Assembly: GCA_002716645.1 (NCBI GenBank)
Contig: PBBR01000019.1
Coordinates: 1-10,780 of the forward strand
Length of the DNA: 10,780 bases
Reading direction: 5' to 3'
Source of the DNA: Chloroflexota bacterium
Lineage (GTDB): Bacteria > Chloroflexota > Dehalococcoidia > UBA3495
Shown: piece after piece, positions 1 through 6,898 of the stretch
Layout: each line of letters opens with the position of its first letter
Numbering within the stretch: position 1 is the first letter of the stretch
Position numbers and translations under genes: made by a program
The notes under the pieces: generated by a model
Database searches by the model: none
The model's input: the letters and a program-made list of their open reading frames with translations, nothing else
What the model was told of the DNA's origin: nothing

Positions 1-3
1 TTA

Positions 4-1239
4 CTACACTGCCCCTTCACTTACCAGAAAATCTAATTCAGACGTTGTTAGCCCCCCTAGACTAGTCAATATCTCTCTATTGTTTTGGCCTAATATCGGA
101 GGAGTTCGGTTGTCTATGTCCTCGCATTCAGTTAGCCAGATAGGAGTTCTTAGTGAAGTAAACTTACCGCCTATACTGTCGTCAGTCTCGACAAACATGT
201 GTCTTGCTCTTAAGTGCTCGCAATCGGCTAGATCAGAGACAGTTTGGGCTACTCCCATGGAAAATCCAATTTCTGTGAGTTTGGCAGCTACTTCCCATTT
301 TGGAAGTAGTTCGGACCATTCTTCAATGGCGGGTATAACATGATGGAAATAGAAATCTCCGTCAGGATTACGACCTATATACTCAGGGTCGTTTGCTAAA
401 TCCTCTCTTCCTATCATTTCCCACATTGCACGTAATCGCTCTTCGGAACGCGCTCCAGCCATTACTACATAACCATCTTTTGCTTTGAATGGCATTCCCG
501 CTGAAACCAGCCTAGCACGGGACCTTCCCGGATTGGTCTTTGTGGCTTGGTATGAATTCATGTTGCTGACTATATGAGACACCATGCAATCGTACATAGA
601 CATATCCACGAGTTGGCCTAGTCCGGTTTTATTTCTTGATTCCAATGCCATCATTATCCCTAATGCTGTCCATACTCCTGGCACTGAGTCTCCCACATTA
701 TCTCCTACACTTTGAGGGGCTCCGTCCGGATCGCCGGTCATTTCCATCCACCCAGACATTCCTTGTATACTTAAATTATTGGCAGGCCAGGAAGAATACG
801 GGCCACGTCTAGTTTCTTCATCTCCGTATCCGGTTATGCTCGCGTAAATTAGCCGAGGATTTATCTTATTAAGGTGTTTGTATCCCAATCCGAGTCTTTC
901 AAATGCCCCAGGACCCCAATTGTCGATCAAAATATCTGAATTTCTCACCAAATTTTCAAACGCTTCTTTGCATTTGGTATTCCGTAAGTCTAATGTCACA
1001 CTCTTTTTGTTGCGATTTATACCAAGATATCTGGAGCTTACCTCGTCTCCCTTCTCATTTTTTATAAATGGGCCACGCCCTCGTACTAGATCGCCTGACA
1101 AAGGGCGTTCTATCTTTATAACTTCAGCTCCCATGTCAGCTAGTATTAGTGAGCAAAACGGACCCGCTACAATATGAGTGGCGTCAAGAACTCTAAGTCC
1201 ATGAAGCGGCAATTGTCTTTGCGTATCATTATCTGCCAT
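4..1239 (-). CDS. CaiB/BaiF family (class III) CoA-transferase
   Basis: This 411-residue protein is a class III CoA-transferase, a cytoplasmic family that moves CoA between carboxylic acids. Its length matches the usual 390-430 residues. The N-terminal block is typical: LRVLDATHIVAGPFCS (about residues 15-30), then LADMGAEVIKIERP (33-46), with GD and RG just after. Further family blocks are NRNKKSVTLDL (75-85), DILIDNWGPGAFERLGLGY (102-120) and TGLGQLVDMSMYD (205-217). Asp184 in the NVGDSVPG block lies where the family's catalytic aspartate, which forms the acyl anhydride, is expected; this is alignment by eye. The ATG start is preceded by GAGGTGA (complement of 1244-1250). A separate promoter seems to lie 90 bases upstream, although read-through from the MFS gene is possible. 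Family members act on formate, oxalate, carnitine, succinate, mesaconate, bile acids and others. Nothing here fixes the substrate. Confidence 0.93.
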   Translation of the reverse strand: MADNDTQRQLPLHGLRVLDATHIVAGPFCSLILADMGAEVIKIERPLSGDLVRGRGPFIKNEKGDEVSSRYLGINRNKKSVTLDLRNTKCKEAFENLVRNSDILIDNWGPGAFERLGLGYKHLNKINPRLIYASITGYGDEETRRGPYSSWPANNLSIQGMSGWMEMTGDPDGAPQSVGDNVGDSVPGVWTALGIMMALESRNKTGLGQLVDMSMYDCMVSHIVSNMNSYQATKTNPGRSRARLVSAGMPFKAKDGYVVMAGARSEERLRAMWEMIGREDLANDPEYIGRNPDGDFYFHHVIPAIEEWSELLPKWEVAAKLTEIGFSMGVAQTVSDLADCEHLRARHMFVETDDSIGGKFTSLRTPIWLTECEDIDNRTPPILGQNNREILTSLGGLTTSELDFLVSEGAV

Positions 1240-1271
1240 TGGTTCACCTCAGCTTGTCAAATCATCAGGGC

Positions 1272-1300
1272 AGTGTAATTCCGGTCAGTATGGACGTCAA
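1272..1300 (-). promoter_or_regulatory. Sigma70-like promoter for the CoA-transferase gene
   Basis: On the minus strand TTGACG (complement of 1295-1300) is followed after exactly 17 bases by TACACT (complement of 1272-1277). That matches five of six -35 consensus bases and four of six -10 bases. Transcription would begin near 1265, leaving a leader of about 25 bases before the ATG at 1239. It lies in the 90-base gap after the MFS gene, so the two same-strand genes need not be one operon. Seen by eye only. Confidence 0.5.
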
Positions 1301-1329
1301 CGATAATAATATGAGAGAAGTCAGTTAGC

Positions 1330-2592
1330 TTATTCAGTCGCCAAGTGGATGGACGTAGGTTGGTCAGAAGTGCGTACCAATAAGGCAAGGCCAATGATTA
1401 ATGGTACTAACAGAACAGCGGTAGCTATTCGGAAACGGACAGATCCTAGGCCTAAGAACGCATCTGTTGTTATCCCCCACAAAATAGGCCCAATGACGGC
1501 GGAGAATCGGCCTGCAAATTGATAAAAACCAAAATACGTTCCAATCTGATCTGGCGGAGATATTCTCAATAATAGTGCTCTGTCAGCTGCCCACAGAGCC
1601 CCGAGAGATATTCCAGCTATAGATCCTATAAACCAGAAATGAAATGGATTAGTCGTAAATGTGGCTGAGGAAAATACGAGGAACCATTGCGATAAAATTA
1701 TTAACAGAGTTTTCTTGGGACCTATTCTATCCGAAATTCTGCCATATATCAGGGCTCCGAATATAGCACAGGTTGTTGAAACAATCAGTAGCATTTCTAT
1801 TTGTTGGTTAGAGTATTTGAGTACTTGGCTCACAAATACAGCCATAAATACTATTAAAGTATTAATGGCATCAAGGTAAAAAAACCTGGCTATAATGAAT
1901 TGAAAAGCTGGTTTATGCATCTTCGCCTGGCGAACAACTTGATATACATTTATATAAGCCTTCCGGAAAATATCTATGCTGATCGAAGAAGTGATCTGTT
2001 GCTCTTTAACAAAGACTAGGCAGGGTAAAGAAAATAGTAAGAAAAGAAATGCTGTCGGTATGAAAGCCGCTTGTCTGCCCCATTCTTCTACAAACGGAGA
2101 TACCATCAAAATTCCTGTAATAGTACCTATGTAACCCAGTGCCACCCCAAACCCGGAAGTTTTACCCCTGTTATTCGGGTTACTTACCGTGGGCAGTAAT
2201 GCGTCATAGAATATGTTTGACGACTGGTAAGAGTAGTTTGCTATAGCAAACAATATTAGTCCGACAGTTACACCCCCTAGTACGCCAATTAAGGAAGTAG
2301 CTAAGGCGCATACTGCAACTCCTGTTGCCAATAGCAATATTCGTTTCCCAACTATATCGCTGATGCTTCCGTAGAACGGTGCCGTAACGGCAGAAGCTAG
2401 CATGGAACCGGAGAGGAATAAACTGAAGGTAAGCTGAGTACTAGAGTGATCCTCTGTGGCCCATAGGACAAAGTAGAGGCTTAGTATATTCATTGCGAAT
2501 ATTGTGTTTGCGAAATCGTAGAATGCCCACGAAATTACCGGGAGATAAGCAGCTTTATCCTGCAAGTTGTTAAAGCTAAAACGTAGCAACAC
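1330..2592 (-). CDS. UMF1/Atg22-like MFS permease
   Basis: This 420-residue protein is very hydrophobic, with about 12 membrane segments, and belongs to the UMF1 branch of the major facilitator superfamily, which is related to yeast vacuolar Atg22. The diagnostic N-terminal stretch SWAFYDFANTIFAMNI covers residues 21-36. It is followed by the loop YGSISDIVGKR (74-84), YDALLP (129-134), FFYLDAINTL (237-246), the second loop YGRISDRIGPKK (283-294), and ADRALLLRISPP (336-347) leading into FGFYQFAGRFSAVIGP. Bacterial members are assumed to export small solutes, possibly amino acids, but few have been tested. The listed GTG start (complement of 2590-2592) has AAGGA only about two bases upstream. 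The in-frame TTG two codons-or-less downstream (complement of 2587-2589) has better spacing, and the overlapping ATG at 2594-2592 is out of frame. The start is therefore uncertain by one codon. The gene is intact. Confidence 0.88.
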   Translation of the reverse strand: MLLRFSFNNLQDKAAYLPVISWAFYDFANTIFAMNILSLYFVLWATEDHSSTQLTFSLFLSGSMLASAVTAPFYGSISDIVGKRILLLATGVAVCALATSLIGVLGGVTVGLILFAIANYSYQSSNIFYDALLPTVSNPNNRGKTSGFGVALGYIGTITGILMVSPFVEEWGRQAAFIPTAFLFLLFSLPCLVFVKEQQITSSISIDIFRKAYINVYQVVRQAKMHKPAFQFIIARFFYLDAINTLIVFMAVFVSQVLKYSNQQIEMLLIVSTTCAIFGALIYGRISDRIGPKKTLLIILSQWFLVFSSATFTTNPFHFWFIGSIAGISLGALWAADRALLLRISPPDQIGTYFGFYQFAGRFSAVIGPILWGITTDAFLGLGSVRFRIATAVLLVPLIIGLALLVRTSDQPTSIHLATE

Positions 2593-2641
2593 ATTCCTTT
2601 TTGGATGCTTTAATTCATCTGTTGTATCTATTATTAAGATG

Positions 2642-2650
2642 ATAATACCA
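2642..2650 (-). promoter_or_regulatory. Possible extended -10 promoter for the MFS gene
   Basis: The minus strand reads TGGTATTAT here, an extended -10 (TGN next to TATTAT, five of six consensus bases). No recognisable -35 box lies 16-18 bases upstream. It would start transcription near 2635, about 43 bases ahead of the MFS start. AT-rich DNA makes chance matches common. Confidence 0.3.
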
Positions 2651-2700
2651 GAACACTATTTGTGTAGTCGCTGCTAGGTGAATCAATGCGGTAATATCTG

Positions 2701-2729
2701 TTGACATCAACGTACGTTCATGCTACATT
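2701..2729 (+). promoter_or_regulatory. Sigma70-like promoter for the ABC importer operon
   Basis: A perfect -35 box TTGACA (2701-2706) is followed after 17 bases by TACATT (2724-2729), four of six -10 bases. Transcription would start near 2736, giving a leader of about 158 bases before the ATG at 2894. The spacer contains the palindrome AACGTACGTT and the -35 box sits in a small dyad, so a repressor or activator site overlapping the promoter is plausible. Confidence 0.5.
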
Positions 2730-2752
2730 TCCCGAATTCCGCGCGGGGGTGG

Positions 2753-2818
2753 AATAGGTATCGTCGCGTGGTATATGTGGGCATAATAAAGAGTATGAAT
2801 TCGTATCTGATACCTATT
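2753..2818 (+). repeat. 10-bp inverted repeat in the importer leader
   Basis: AATAGGTATC (2753-2762) is the exact reverse complement of GATACCTATT (2809-2818), with 46 bases between. A shorter hairpin, GTATC-T-GATAC (2803-2813), shares bases with the right arm, so the two pairings exclude each other. The right arm is followed after AG by TTTTT (2821-2825). In RNA this could be a switchable leader; in DNA it could be paired operators. The stem is AU-rich and the function is unproven. Confidence 0.45.
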
Positions 2819-2883
2819 AGTTTTTAAGTTAATAAAGCAGTTATCAGACATTATCAATAGAGTATATCGTCGTTCACGTTTTA

Positions 2884-2890
2884 GGGGGGG
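2884..2890 (+). promoter_or_regulatory. Poly-G ribosome binding site of the first permease gene
   Basis: A run of seven G preceded by A (2883-2890) is the only purine-rich stretch at Shine-Dalgarno distance, ending three bases before ATG 2894. It replaces the usual GGAGG seen ahead of the downstream operon genes. It supports the ATG start but is an atypical and potentially length-variable site. Confidence 0.5.
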
Positions 2891-2893
2891 CAC

Positions 2894-3811
2894 ATGCAGC
2901 GGTTTTTATTCATTAGGGTAGTACAATCATTCTTCACCCTGTTGGTGTTGAGCGTAGTTGTATTTTTCGGCGCTGAACAGACCGGTGACTTAGCATTAGT
3001 GCTCTCTACCGCTGATACTACTCAGGAAGAATTAGAAGAGCTCAGGGAGAAACTGGGCCTGAATAAACCCGCCTACCAGAGGTATTTGGCCTGGGCAGGT
3101 AAAGCTGTCATGGGAGATCTCGGGGATTCAGGGACTAAAAGACGCCCGGTGTGGGATATGTTGTTAGAGCGAGTTCCCGCAACCCTTCAGCTAGCAGGGG
3201 CTGGTTTGCTGGTAGCCATGGCAATGGGTATACCGCTGGGTATAATTGCGGCGTTATATCGCAACTCTTATATAGATCGTCTTTGTAAAGTGTTTGCTAT
3301 TGTTGGTATGTCGGCACCTCAATTCTGGGTAGCGATTATGCTAATCATGCTATTTGCAGCCCAGTGGAAGTTGTTGCCTGCTTTTGGTAAAGGTGGAATA
3401 GACCATTATATCCTTCCTGCCTTCTCTATTTCCTTGTTCATTATGGCAGGGTTCATGCGTCTGACTAGGTCTAGCATGTTAGAAGTTCTGGATAGTGAGT
3501 TCGTGAAATTTGCACGAATTAAAGGCCTAAGTGAGAGAGTAGTTATCTACAAACATGCTTTAAAGAACGCAATCATACCAGTGCTAACATTTGGCGGTGT
3601 CAGCTTTGCAGGTCTGCTAAATGGGTCAATAGTAGTTGAGGTTGTGTTTGCTTGGCCTGGTATTGGATTACTCATGCTTGGAGGTATCAGGGAGAGAGAC
3701 GTAAACGTCATCTTGGCCACTGTTCTAACGTCCGGGCTCCTGTACATAGTCCTATCAACTATTGTTGATTTGCTGTATGCGTATGTGGATCCGAGAATTC
3801 GGTACGGTTAA
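2894..3811 (+). CDS. Opp/Dpp-type ABC importer permease (DppB/OppB-like)
   Basis: This 305-residue inner-membrane protein is the first permease of a peptide/nickel-type (PepT family) ABC importer, close to the usual 300-340 residues. It starts with a membrane helix at about residues 8-26, followed by an external segment with EELEELREKLGLNKPAYQRY (45-64), which is typical of the family. Further helices lie near 98-122, 133-155, 172-190, 230-255 and 273-297. The cytoplasmic EAA loop that docks on the ATPase is clear at about 201-231 (SEFVKFARIKGLSERVVIYK, then HALKNAIIPVLT). The C-terminus VDLLYAYVDPRIRYG is a family hallmark. The PGDP motif common after helix 1 is here TGDL (30-33), a mild departure. 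It is the first gene of a four-gene operon; the second permease follows after 46 bases. The substrate class (peptide, nickel, sugar or glutathione-like) cannot be told from the permease alone. Confidence 0.93.
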   Translation: MQRFLFIRVVQSFFTLLVLSVVVFFGAEQTGDLALVLSTADTTQEELEELREKLGLNKPAYQRYLAWAGKAVMGDLGDSGTKRRPVWDMLLERVPATLQLAGAGLLVAMAMGIPLGIIAALYRNSYIDRLCKVFAIVGMSAPQFWVAIMLIMLFAAQWKLLPAFGKGGIDHYILPAFSISLFIMAGFMRLTRSSMLEVLDSEFVKFARIKGLSERVVIYKHALKNAIIPVLTFGGVSFAGLLNGSIVVEVVFAWPGIGLLMLGGIRERDVNVILATVLTSGLLYIVLSTIVDLLYAYVDPRIRYG

Positions 3812-3857
3812 AGGAAACACAGATAACATTTGATCAAAAAGATTCGGAGGATAGCCA

Positions 3858-4763
3858 ATGGCCACGGTCGACGCAGAAGCGGTATTAAACGATAAAAAGT
3901 CATTTGGGACTAAGCTCTCAGATTTGCGAAAAAAATCCAAGGAATTAAAAATGCCTTGGTTCCCGATCACTGTGCTTATCGTTCTAGTGATATGTGCAGT
4001 ATTCGCTCCTTGGGTCGCTCCACATAGTCCTGAAGATCTGGACGTTCTCAAGGGTGTGTCTAAGATAGGGCCTTTCGAGTCATCTGAAAACATCCTAGGT
4101 GTGGACCGGTTAGGTCGCGATATGCTGAGTCGTCTGATATACGGAGCTCGTATATCAGCTTTTATTAGCTTGGTTTCACTAGCATTTGGCGCCATTGTTG
4201 GAACTGCGATTGGTATAGCTTCAGGCTACTGGGGTGGGAAGACGGACGCATTCATTATGAGATGTTGTGATGCTGTTATGGGATTCCCAACTATATTGTT
4301 GGCACTGATTATCGTTGCTATTCAGGGAGGAGCTGGTATACAAAACGTTATAATCGCGATCATGGCGACTGTCTGGGCTCGATTTGCCAGACAGATTCGT
4401 GGAGAGGTTTTAACCTTGAAAGAGCGTGATTTCGTGGTTATGGCTGTCGTGGCCGGAGTCCGACCACACGTGATAATGTACAGGCATATATTCCCAAATG
4501 TTATTAACACGGTGCTTATTATCGTTAGCTTGCTAGTAGGACAGACTATATTACTAGAAGCGTCATTGAGTTTCTTAGGTGTTGGTGTCCCTCCAGGGAC
4601 TTCGGCTTGGGGCATTATGGTATCCGAAGGTAGGGATAACTTAGTAGACCTATGGTGGCTGTCGCTGCTACCAGGTCTATGTATTACCATTGTTGTTATT
4701 TGTATGAACCTGTTTGGCGACTGGTTGAGAGACACATTGGATCCGAAACTACGTAGGACGTAG
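3858..4763 (+). CDS. Opp/Dpp-type ABC importer permease (DppC/OppC-like)
   Basis: This 301-residue protein is the second permease and should pair with the preceding one to form the transport channel. It has the N-terminal layout of this subfamily: a charged cytoplasmic leader (residues 1-32), helix 1 (about 34-53), then the hallmark LGVDRLGRDMLSRLIYGARI (80-99) before the transport domain. The EAA loop that contacts the ATPase covers about 182-212 (RGEVLTLKERDFVVMAVVAG, then VRPHVIMYRHIFPN). Near the C-terminus are LEASLSFLGVGVPPGTSAWG (233-252), GDWLRDTLDPKLRR (287-300) and one last helix between them, all standard. The start is well supported by GGAGG at 3846-3850, seven bases before the ATG. 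The 46-base gap upstream has no terminator. No key element is missing. Confidence 0.94.
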   Translation: MATVDAEAVLNDKKSFGTKLSDLRKKSKELKMPWFPITVLIVLVICAVFAPWVAPHSPEDLDVLKGVSKIGPFESSENILGVDRLGRDMLSRLIYGARISAFISLVSLAFGAIVGTAIGIASGYWGGKTDAFIMRCCDAVMGFPTILLALIIVAIQGGAGIQNVIIAIMATVWARFARQIRGEVLTLKERDFVVMAVVAGVRPHVIMYRHIFPNVINTVLIIVSLLVGQTILLEASLSFLGVGVPPGTSAWGIMVSEGRDNLVDLWWLSLLPGLCITIVVICMNLFGDWLRDTLDPKLRRT

Positions 4764-4807
4764 GCTAGTTAGTAAATGCGTAATTTAGAGTATGGAGGGC
4801 CGGTATA

Positions 4808-5794
4808 GTGGCACAAGCTCCAGTTTTACAAGTAAATAATCTCAAGACTCATTTCTTCACTAGGTCTGGTATTGTGAAAGCAGTGGATGGCGTCACCTTC
4901 AGCTTGAATGCTGGAGAGACTCTGGGAATAGTAGGCGAGTCTGGGTCAGGTAAGAGCATGACAGCCTTATCTATAATGGGGTTAGTTCCTCAACCCGCCG
5001 GTAAGATAGTAGAAGGCGAAATACTATTTAATGGGGATGACTTAGTTCAAAAAACCCAATCAGAATTACAACGTATTAGGGGACGTGATATATGCATGAT
5101 CCTTCAGGATCCTATGACTTCCCTAAATCCAGTATTCAGCGTGGGGAATCAGGTTATAGAGACTGTGAAGCAGAGTCTGGCTCAAACTGGCGAGACTCTA
5201 AAAGAACGAGCGATTGATCTCTTGCATAAAGTTAGGATCGCAGCTCCCGAGAGCCGAATAGACAACTTTCCCCACCAGATGAGCGGAGGCATGAGACAAC
5301 GTGTTGTTGGTGCCATTGCTATAGCTGGATCACCACAGGTATTGATAGCTGATGAAGCAACAACGTCTCTGGATGCGACTATCCAGTATCAGTATTTGGA
5401 ATTACTGAAAGAACTTCAGCGCGATACCGGAATGGCGATCATATTCATTACTCACGACATGGGTGTGGTTGCAAAGATGTGTGACAGGGTAGCTGTTATG
5501 TATGCAGGTAAGGTCGCCGAAATAGCGGACGTCCGTGACATGTTCAATAATCCACAGCATCCATACACGGAAGCACTTATGAAATCAGTTCCGAATGTCG
5601 AAGAAGATGTGGAAATGCTGTATGCAATTGAAGGCCAACCACCCGCATTAGACAATCTTCCAGCAGGATGTACTTTTGCGCCGCGTTGCCAATACGCATT
5701 TGATAAATGCCAGGTAGAATTCCCTGATATAGTACAGATTGGGGATGCTTCTAAGAGACATACTGCTACTTGCTGGAAATTATCGGAGAATTAG
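4808..5794 (+). CDS. Opp/Dpp-type ABC importer ATPase (DppD/OppD-like)
   Basis: This 328-residue cytoplasmic ATPase is one of two different nucleotide-binding subunits that energise the importer. Visible motifs are Walker A GESGSGKS (43-50), the Q-loop glutamine in ICMILQDPMTSLNP (about Q100), signature MSGGMRQRV (158-166), Walker B VLIADEATTSLD (178-189) and the switch histidine in FITHD (H216). Proline after the catalytic glutamate is replaced by alanine (DEA instead of DEP), which occurs in OppD-type proteins. The C-terminal oligopeptide/dipeptide extension contains HPYTEALMKSVP (251-262) and cysteines 288, 294, 301 and 322. Related OppD proteins have been reported to hold an iron-sulfur cluster at such cysteines. 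The GTG start is supported by GGAGGG at 4794-4799. The stop lies one base before the start of the next gene, which suggests coupled translation of the two ATPases. Confidence 0.94.
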   Translation: MAQAPVLQVNNLKTHFFTRSGIVKAVDGVTFSLNAGETLGIVGESGSGKSMTALSIMGLVPQPAGKIVEGEILFNGDDLVQKTQSELQRIRGRDICMILQDPMTSLNPVFSVGNQVIETVKQSLAQTGETLKERAIDLLHKVRIAAPESRIDNFPHQMSGGMRQRVVGAIAIAGSPQVLIADEATTSLDATIQYQYLELLKELQRDTGMAIIFITHDMGVVAKMCDRVAVMYAGKVAEIADVRDMFNNPQHPYTEALMKSVPNVEEDVEMLYAIEGQPPALDNLPAGCTFAPRCQYAFDKCQVEFPDIVQIGDASKRHTATCWKLSEN

Positions 5795-5795
5795 T

Positions 5796-6785
5796 ATGGC
5801 TGCTGTAAATACAATAATAGAACTTCAAGAGACCCAGAAATATTTTCCCGTAACATCCGGGGCTATCCTGAAAAAAGTGACAGGCCAAGTTAAAGCCGTT
5901 GATGGGGTTTCCTTCAAGATAAACGAAGGGGAAACCTATAGCTTGGTAGGAGAGTCGGGTTGCGGTAAAACTACAACTGCAAAGATGGTCCTGCAGGTAG
6001 AAAAACCAACGGGTGGTATGATCCGATTTAATGGGAATGACATGGACACATTCACCAGGGATCAGCGAAAAGAGTACAGGGCGTCGATACAAGCTGTGTT
6101 CCAAGATCCATGGAGTTCCTTAAACCCCAGAATGAAAGTCGGGAATATCATAATGGAACCCCTCCTTGCTAATCAGGAGATACCTAAAGGAGAGATCCGA
6201 GAGCGTACAGAGAAACTATTGAACGATGTAGGTTTGCACACTTTCCAGGCTGATTATTACCCTCATGAATTTAGCGGTGGGCAAAGGCAAAGAATAGCCA
6301 TTGCGAGGGCTTTGTCACTACAGCCAAAAGTGATAGTCCTGGACGAACCGGTTTCAGCTCTGGACGTATCGATCCGAGCCCAAATAATGAATCTATTGAA
6401 GCAATTGCAGGACCAATACGGGGTTAGTTATTTGCTTATAGCTCACCAGTTAGCCACGGTACGCTATATGAGTCACCATGTCGGTGTTATGTATCTAGGG
6501 AAAATGGTGGAAGAAGGACTTACTAAAAAGGTATTCGACAACCCTAGGCATCCGTACACTAGAGCTTTGATAGAAGCTTCTTTGCCTGCTCATCCAGATT
6601 CTCAGCGGGAAGGTTTCATGCTAGAGGGTGAAGTGCCATCACCTCTGAATCCTCCGCAGGGCTGTAGTTTCCATCCAAGATGCCCGAGTCCTACTAAAGA
6701 GTGTGCTGAAGGGTCGATGGAAATGGGATTAATTGAAGTTGAAGAAGGTCACAGAGTAGACAGATGCTGTGTTAACTGCGGTTAG
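5796..6785 (+). CDS. Opp/Dpp-type ABC importer ATPase (DppF/OppF-like)
   Basis: This is the second ATPase of the importer, 329 residues from the ATG at 5796. That start lies one base after the previous stop and has GGAG at 5785-5788. An earlier in-frame ATG at 5739 lies inside the upstream gene and lacks comparable support. Motifs are Walker A GESGCGKT (52-59), the Q-loop in AVFQDPWSSLNPR (Q103), signature SGGQRQR (160-166), Walker B VIVLDEPVSALD (179-190) and switch H217. PWSSLNPR and DEPVSALDVSIRAQIMNLL are typical of the F subunit, as opposed to the D subunit. The residue after the switch histidine region reads IAHQLA rather than the usual ISHDLA. The C-terminal domain has HPYTRALIEASLP (252-264), CSFHPRC (290-296), C303 and a cysteine-rich end (C324, C325, C328). 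It is the last gene of the operon; a strong terminator follows after 54 bases. Confidence 0.94.
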   Translation: MAAVNTIIELQETQKYFPVTSGAILKKVTGQVKAVDGVSFKINEGETYSLVGESGCGKTTTAKMVLQVEKPTGGMIRFNGNDMDTFTRDQRKEYRASIQAVFQDPWSSLNPRMKVGNIIMEPLLANQEIPKGEIRERTEKLLNDVGLHTFQADYYPHEFSGGQRQRIAIARALSLQPKVIVLDEPVSALDVSIRAQIMNLLKQLQDQYGVSYLLIAHQLATVRYMSHHVGVMYLGKMVEEGLTKKVFDNPRHPYTRALIEASLPAHPDSQREGFMLEGEVPSPLNPPQGCSFHPRCPSPTKECAEGSMEMGLIEVEEGHRVDRCCVNCG

Positions 6786-6839
6786 CGTTTTGTCGGGAAA
6801 TATTGGTATATAGTAGATATCCCTACGACCATAGAGCCA

Positions 6840-6890
6840 GCCTAATGTAAAAAAGGCCTCTCTCATAGAGAGGCCTTTTTTACATTAGGC
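6840..6890. terminator. Bidirectional intrinsic terminator, importer operon / methyltransferase
   Basis: The left arm 6840-6862 and right arm 6868-6890 are perfect reverse complements over 23 bases, with a five-base loop. The core is AAAAAAGGCCTCTC against GAGAGGCCTTTTTT, so each strand reads a GC-rich stem followed by six T. It lies 54 bases after the importer operon stop and eight bases after the methyltransferase stop on the other strand, so it serves both convergent units. Confidence 0.92.
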
Positions 6891-6898
6891 CAGTTCGT

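Larger units (their letters stand above)
2593..2893. promoter_or_regulatory. Divergent intergenic regulatory region with dyads
   Basis: This 301-base gap separates the divergent MFS gene and importer operon and contains no credible gene. From left to right it holds a possible minus-strand extended -10, a plus-strand sigma70-like promoter (2701-2729), and a GTTGA-CA-TCAAC dyad over its -35 box (2700-2711). The 10-base palindrome AACGTACGTT (2709-2718) fills the spacer. A GC-rich patch follows, with CCGCGCGG at 2739-2746 inside an ATTCC/GGAAT dyad (2736-2755). Next come a 10-base inverted repeat (2753-2762 with 2809-2818), two TTATCA copies ten bases apart (2841 and 2851), and a run of seven G just before the first importer gene. 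Confidence 0.6.

Noticed and set aside
2682..2710. Minus-strand -35 TTGATG for the MFS gene within the importer promoter
   Set aside because: The -10 position 17 bases away reads ATTGAT, a poor match, so only the extended -10 nearer the gene is offered.
3830..3837. Palindrome TTGATCAA between the two permease genes
   Set aside because: Short, AT-rich and mid-operon, with no promoter boxes around it; likely chance.
3755..4195. 146-codon open frame opposite the two permease genes
   Set aside because: It lies antisense to well-supported permeases, reads as low-complexity Ser/Thr/Arg/Asn-rich protein with no domain, and has no start signal of its own.
4322..4735. 137-codon open frame opposite the second permease
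   Set aside because: Antisense shadow of a conserved membrane protein; composition (Thr, Ile, Pro, Ser rich) is what the reverse complement of hydrophobic codons gives.
5739..5795. Earlier in-frame ATG that would add 19 residues to the second ATPase
   Set aside because: It lies inside the end of the first ATPase gene, the added residues match no family N-terminus, and the ATG at 5796 has GGAG at proper spacing one base after the previous stop.
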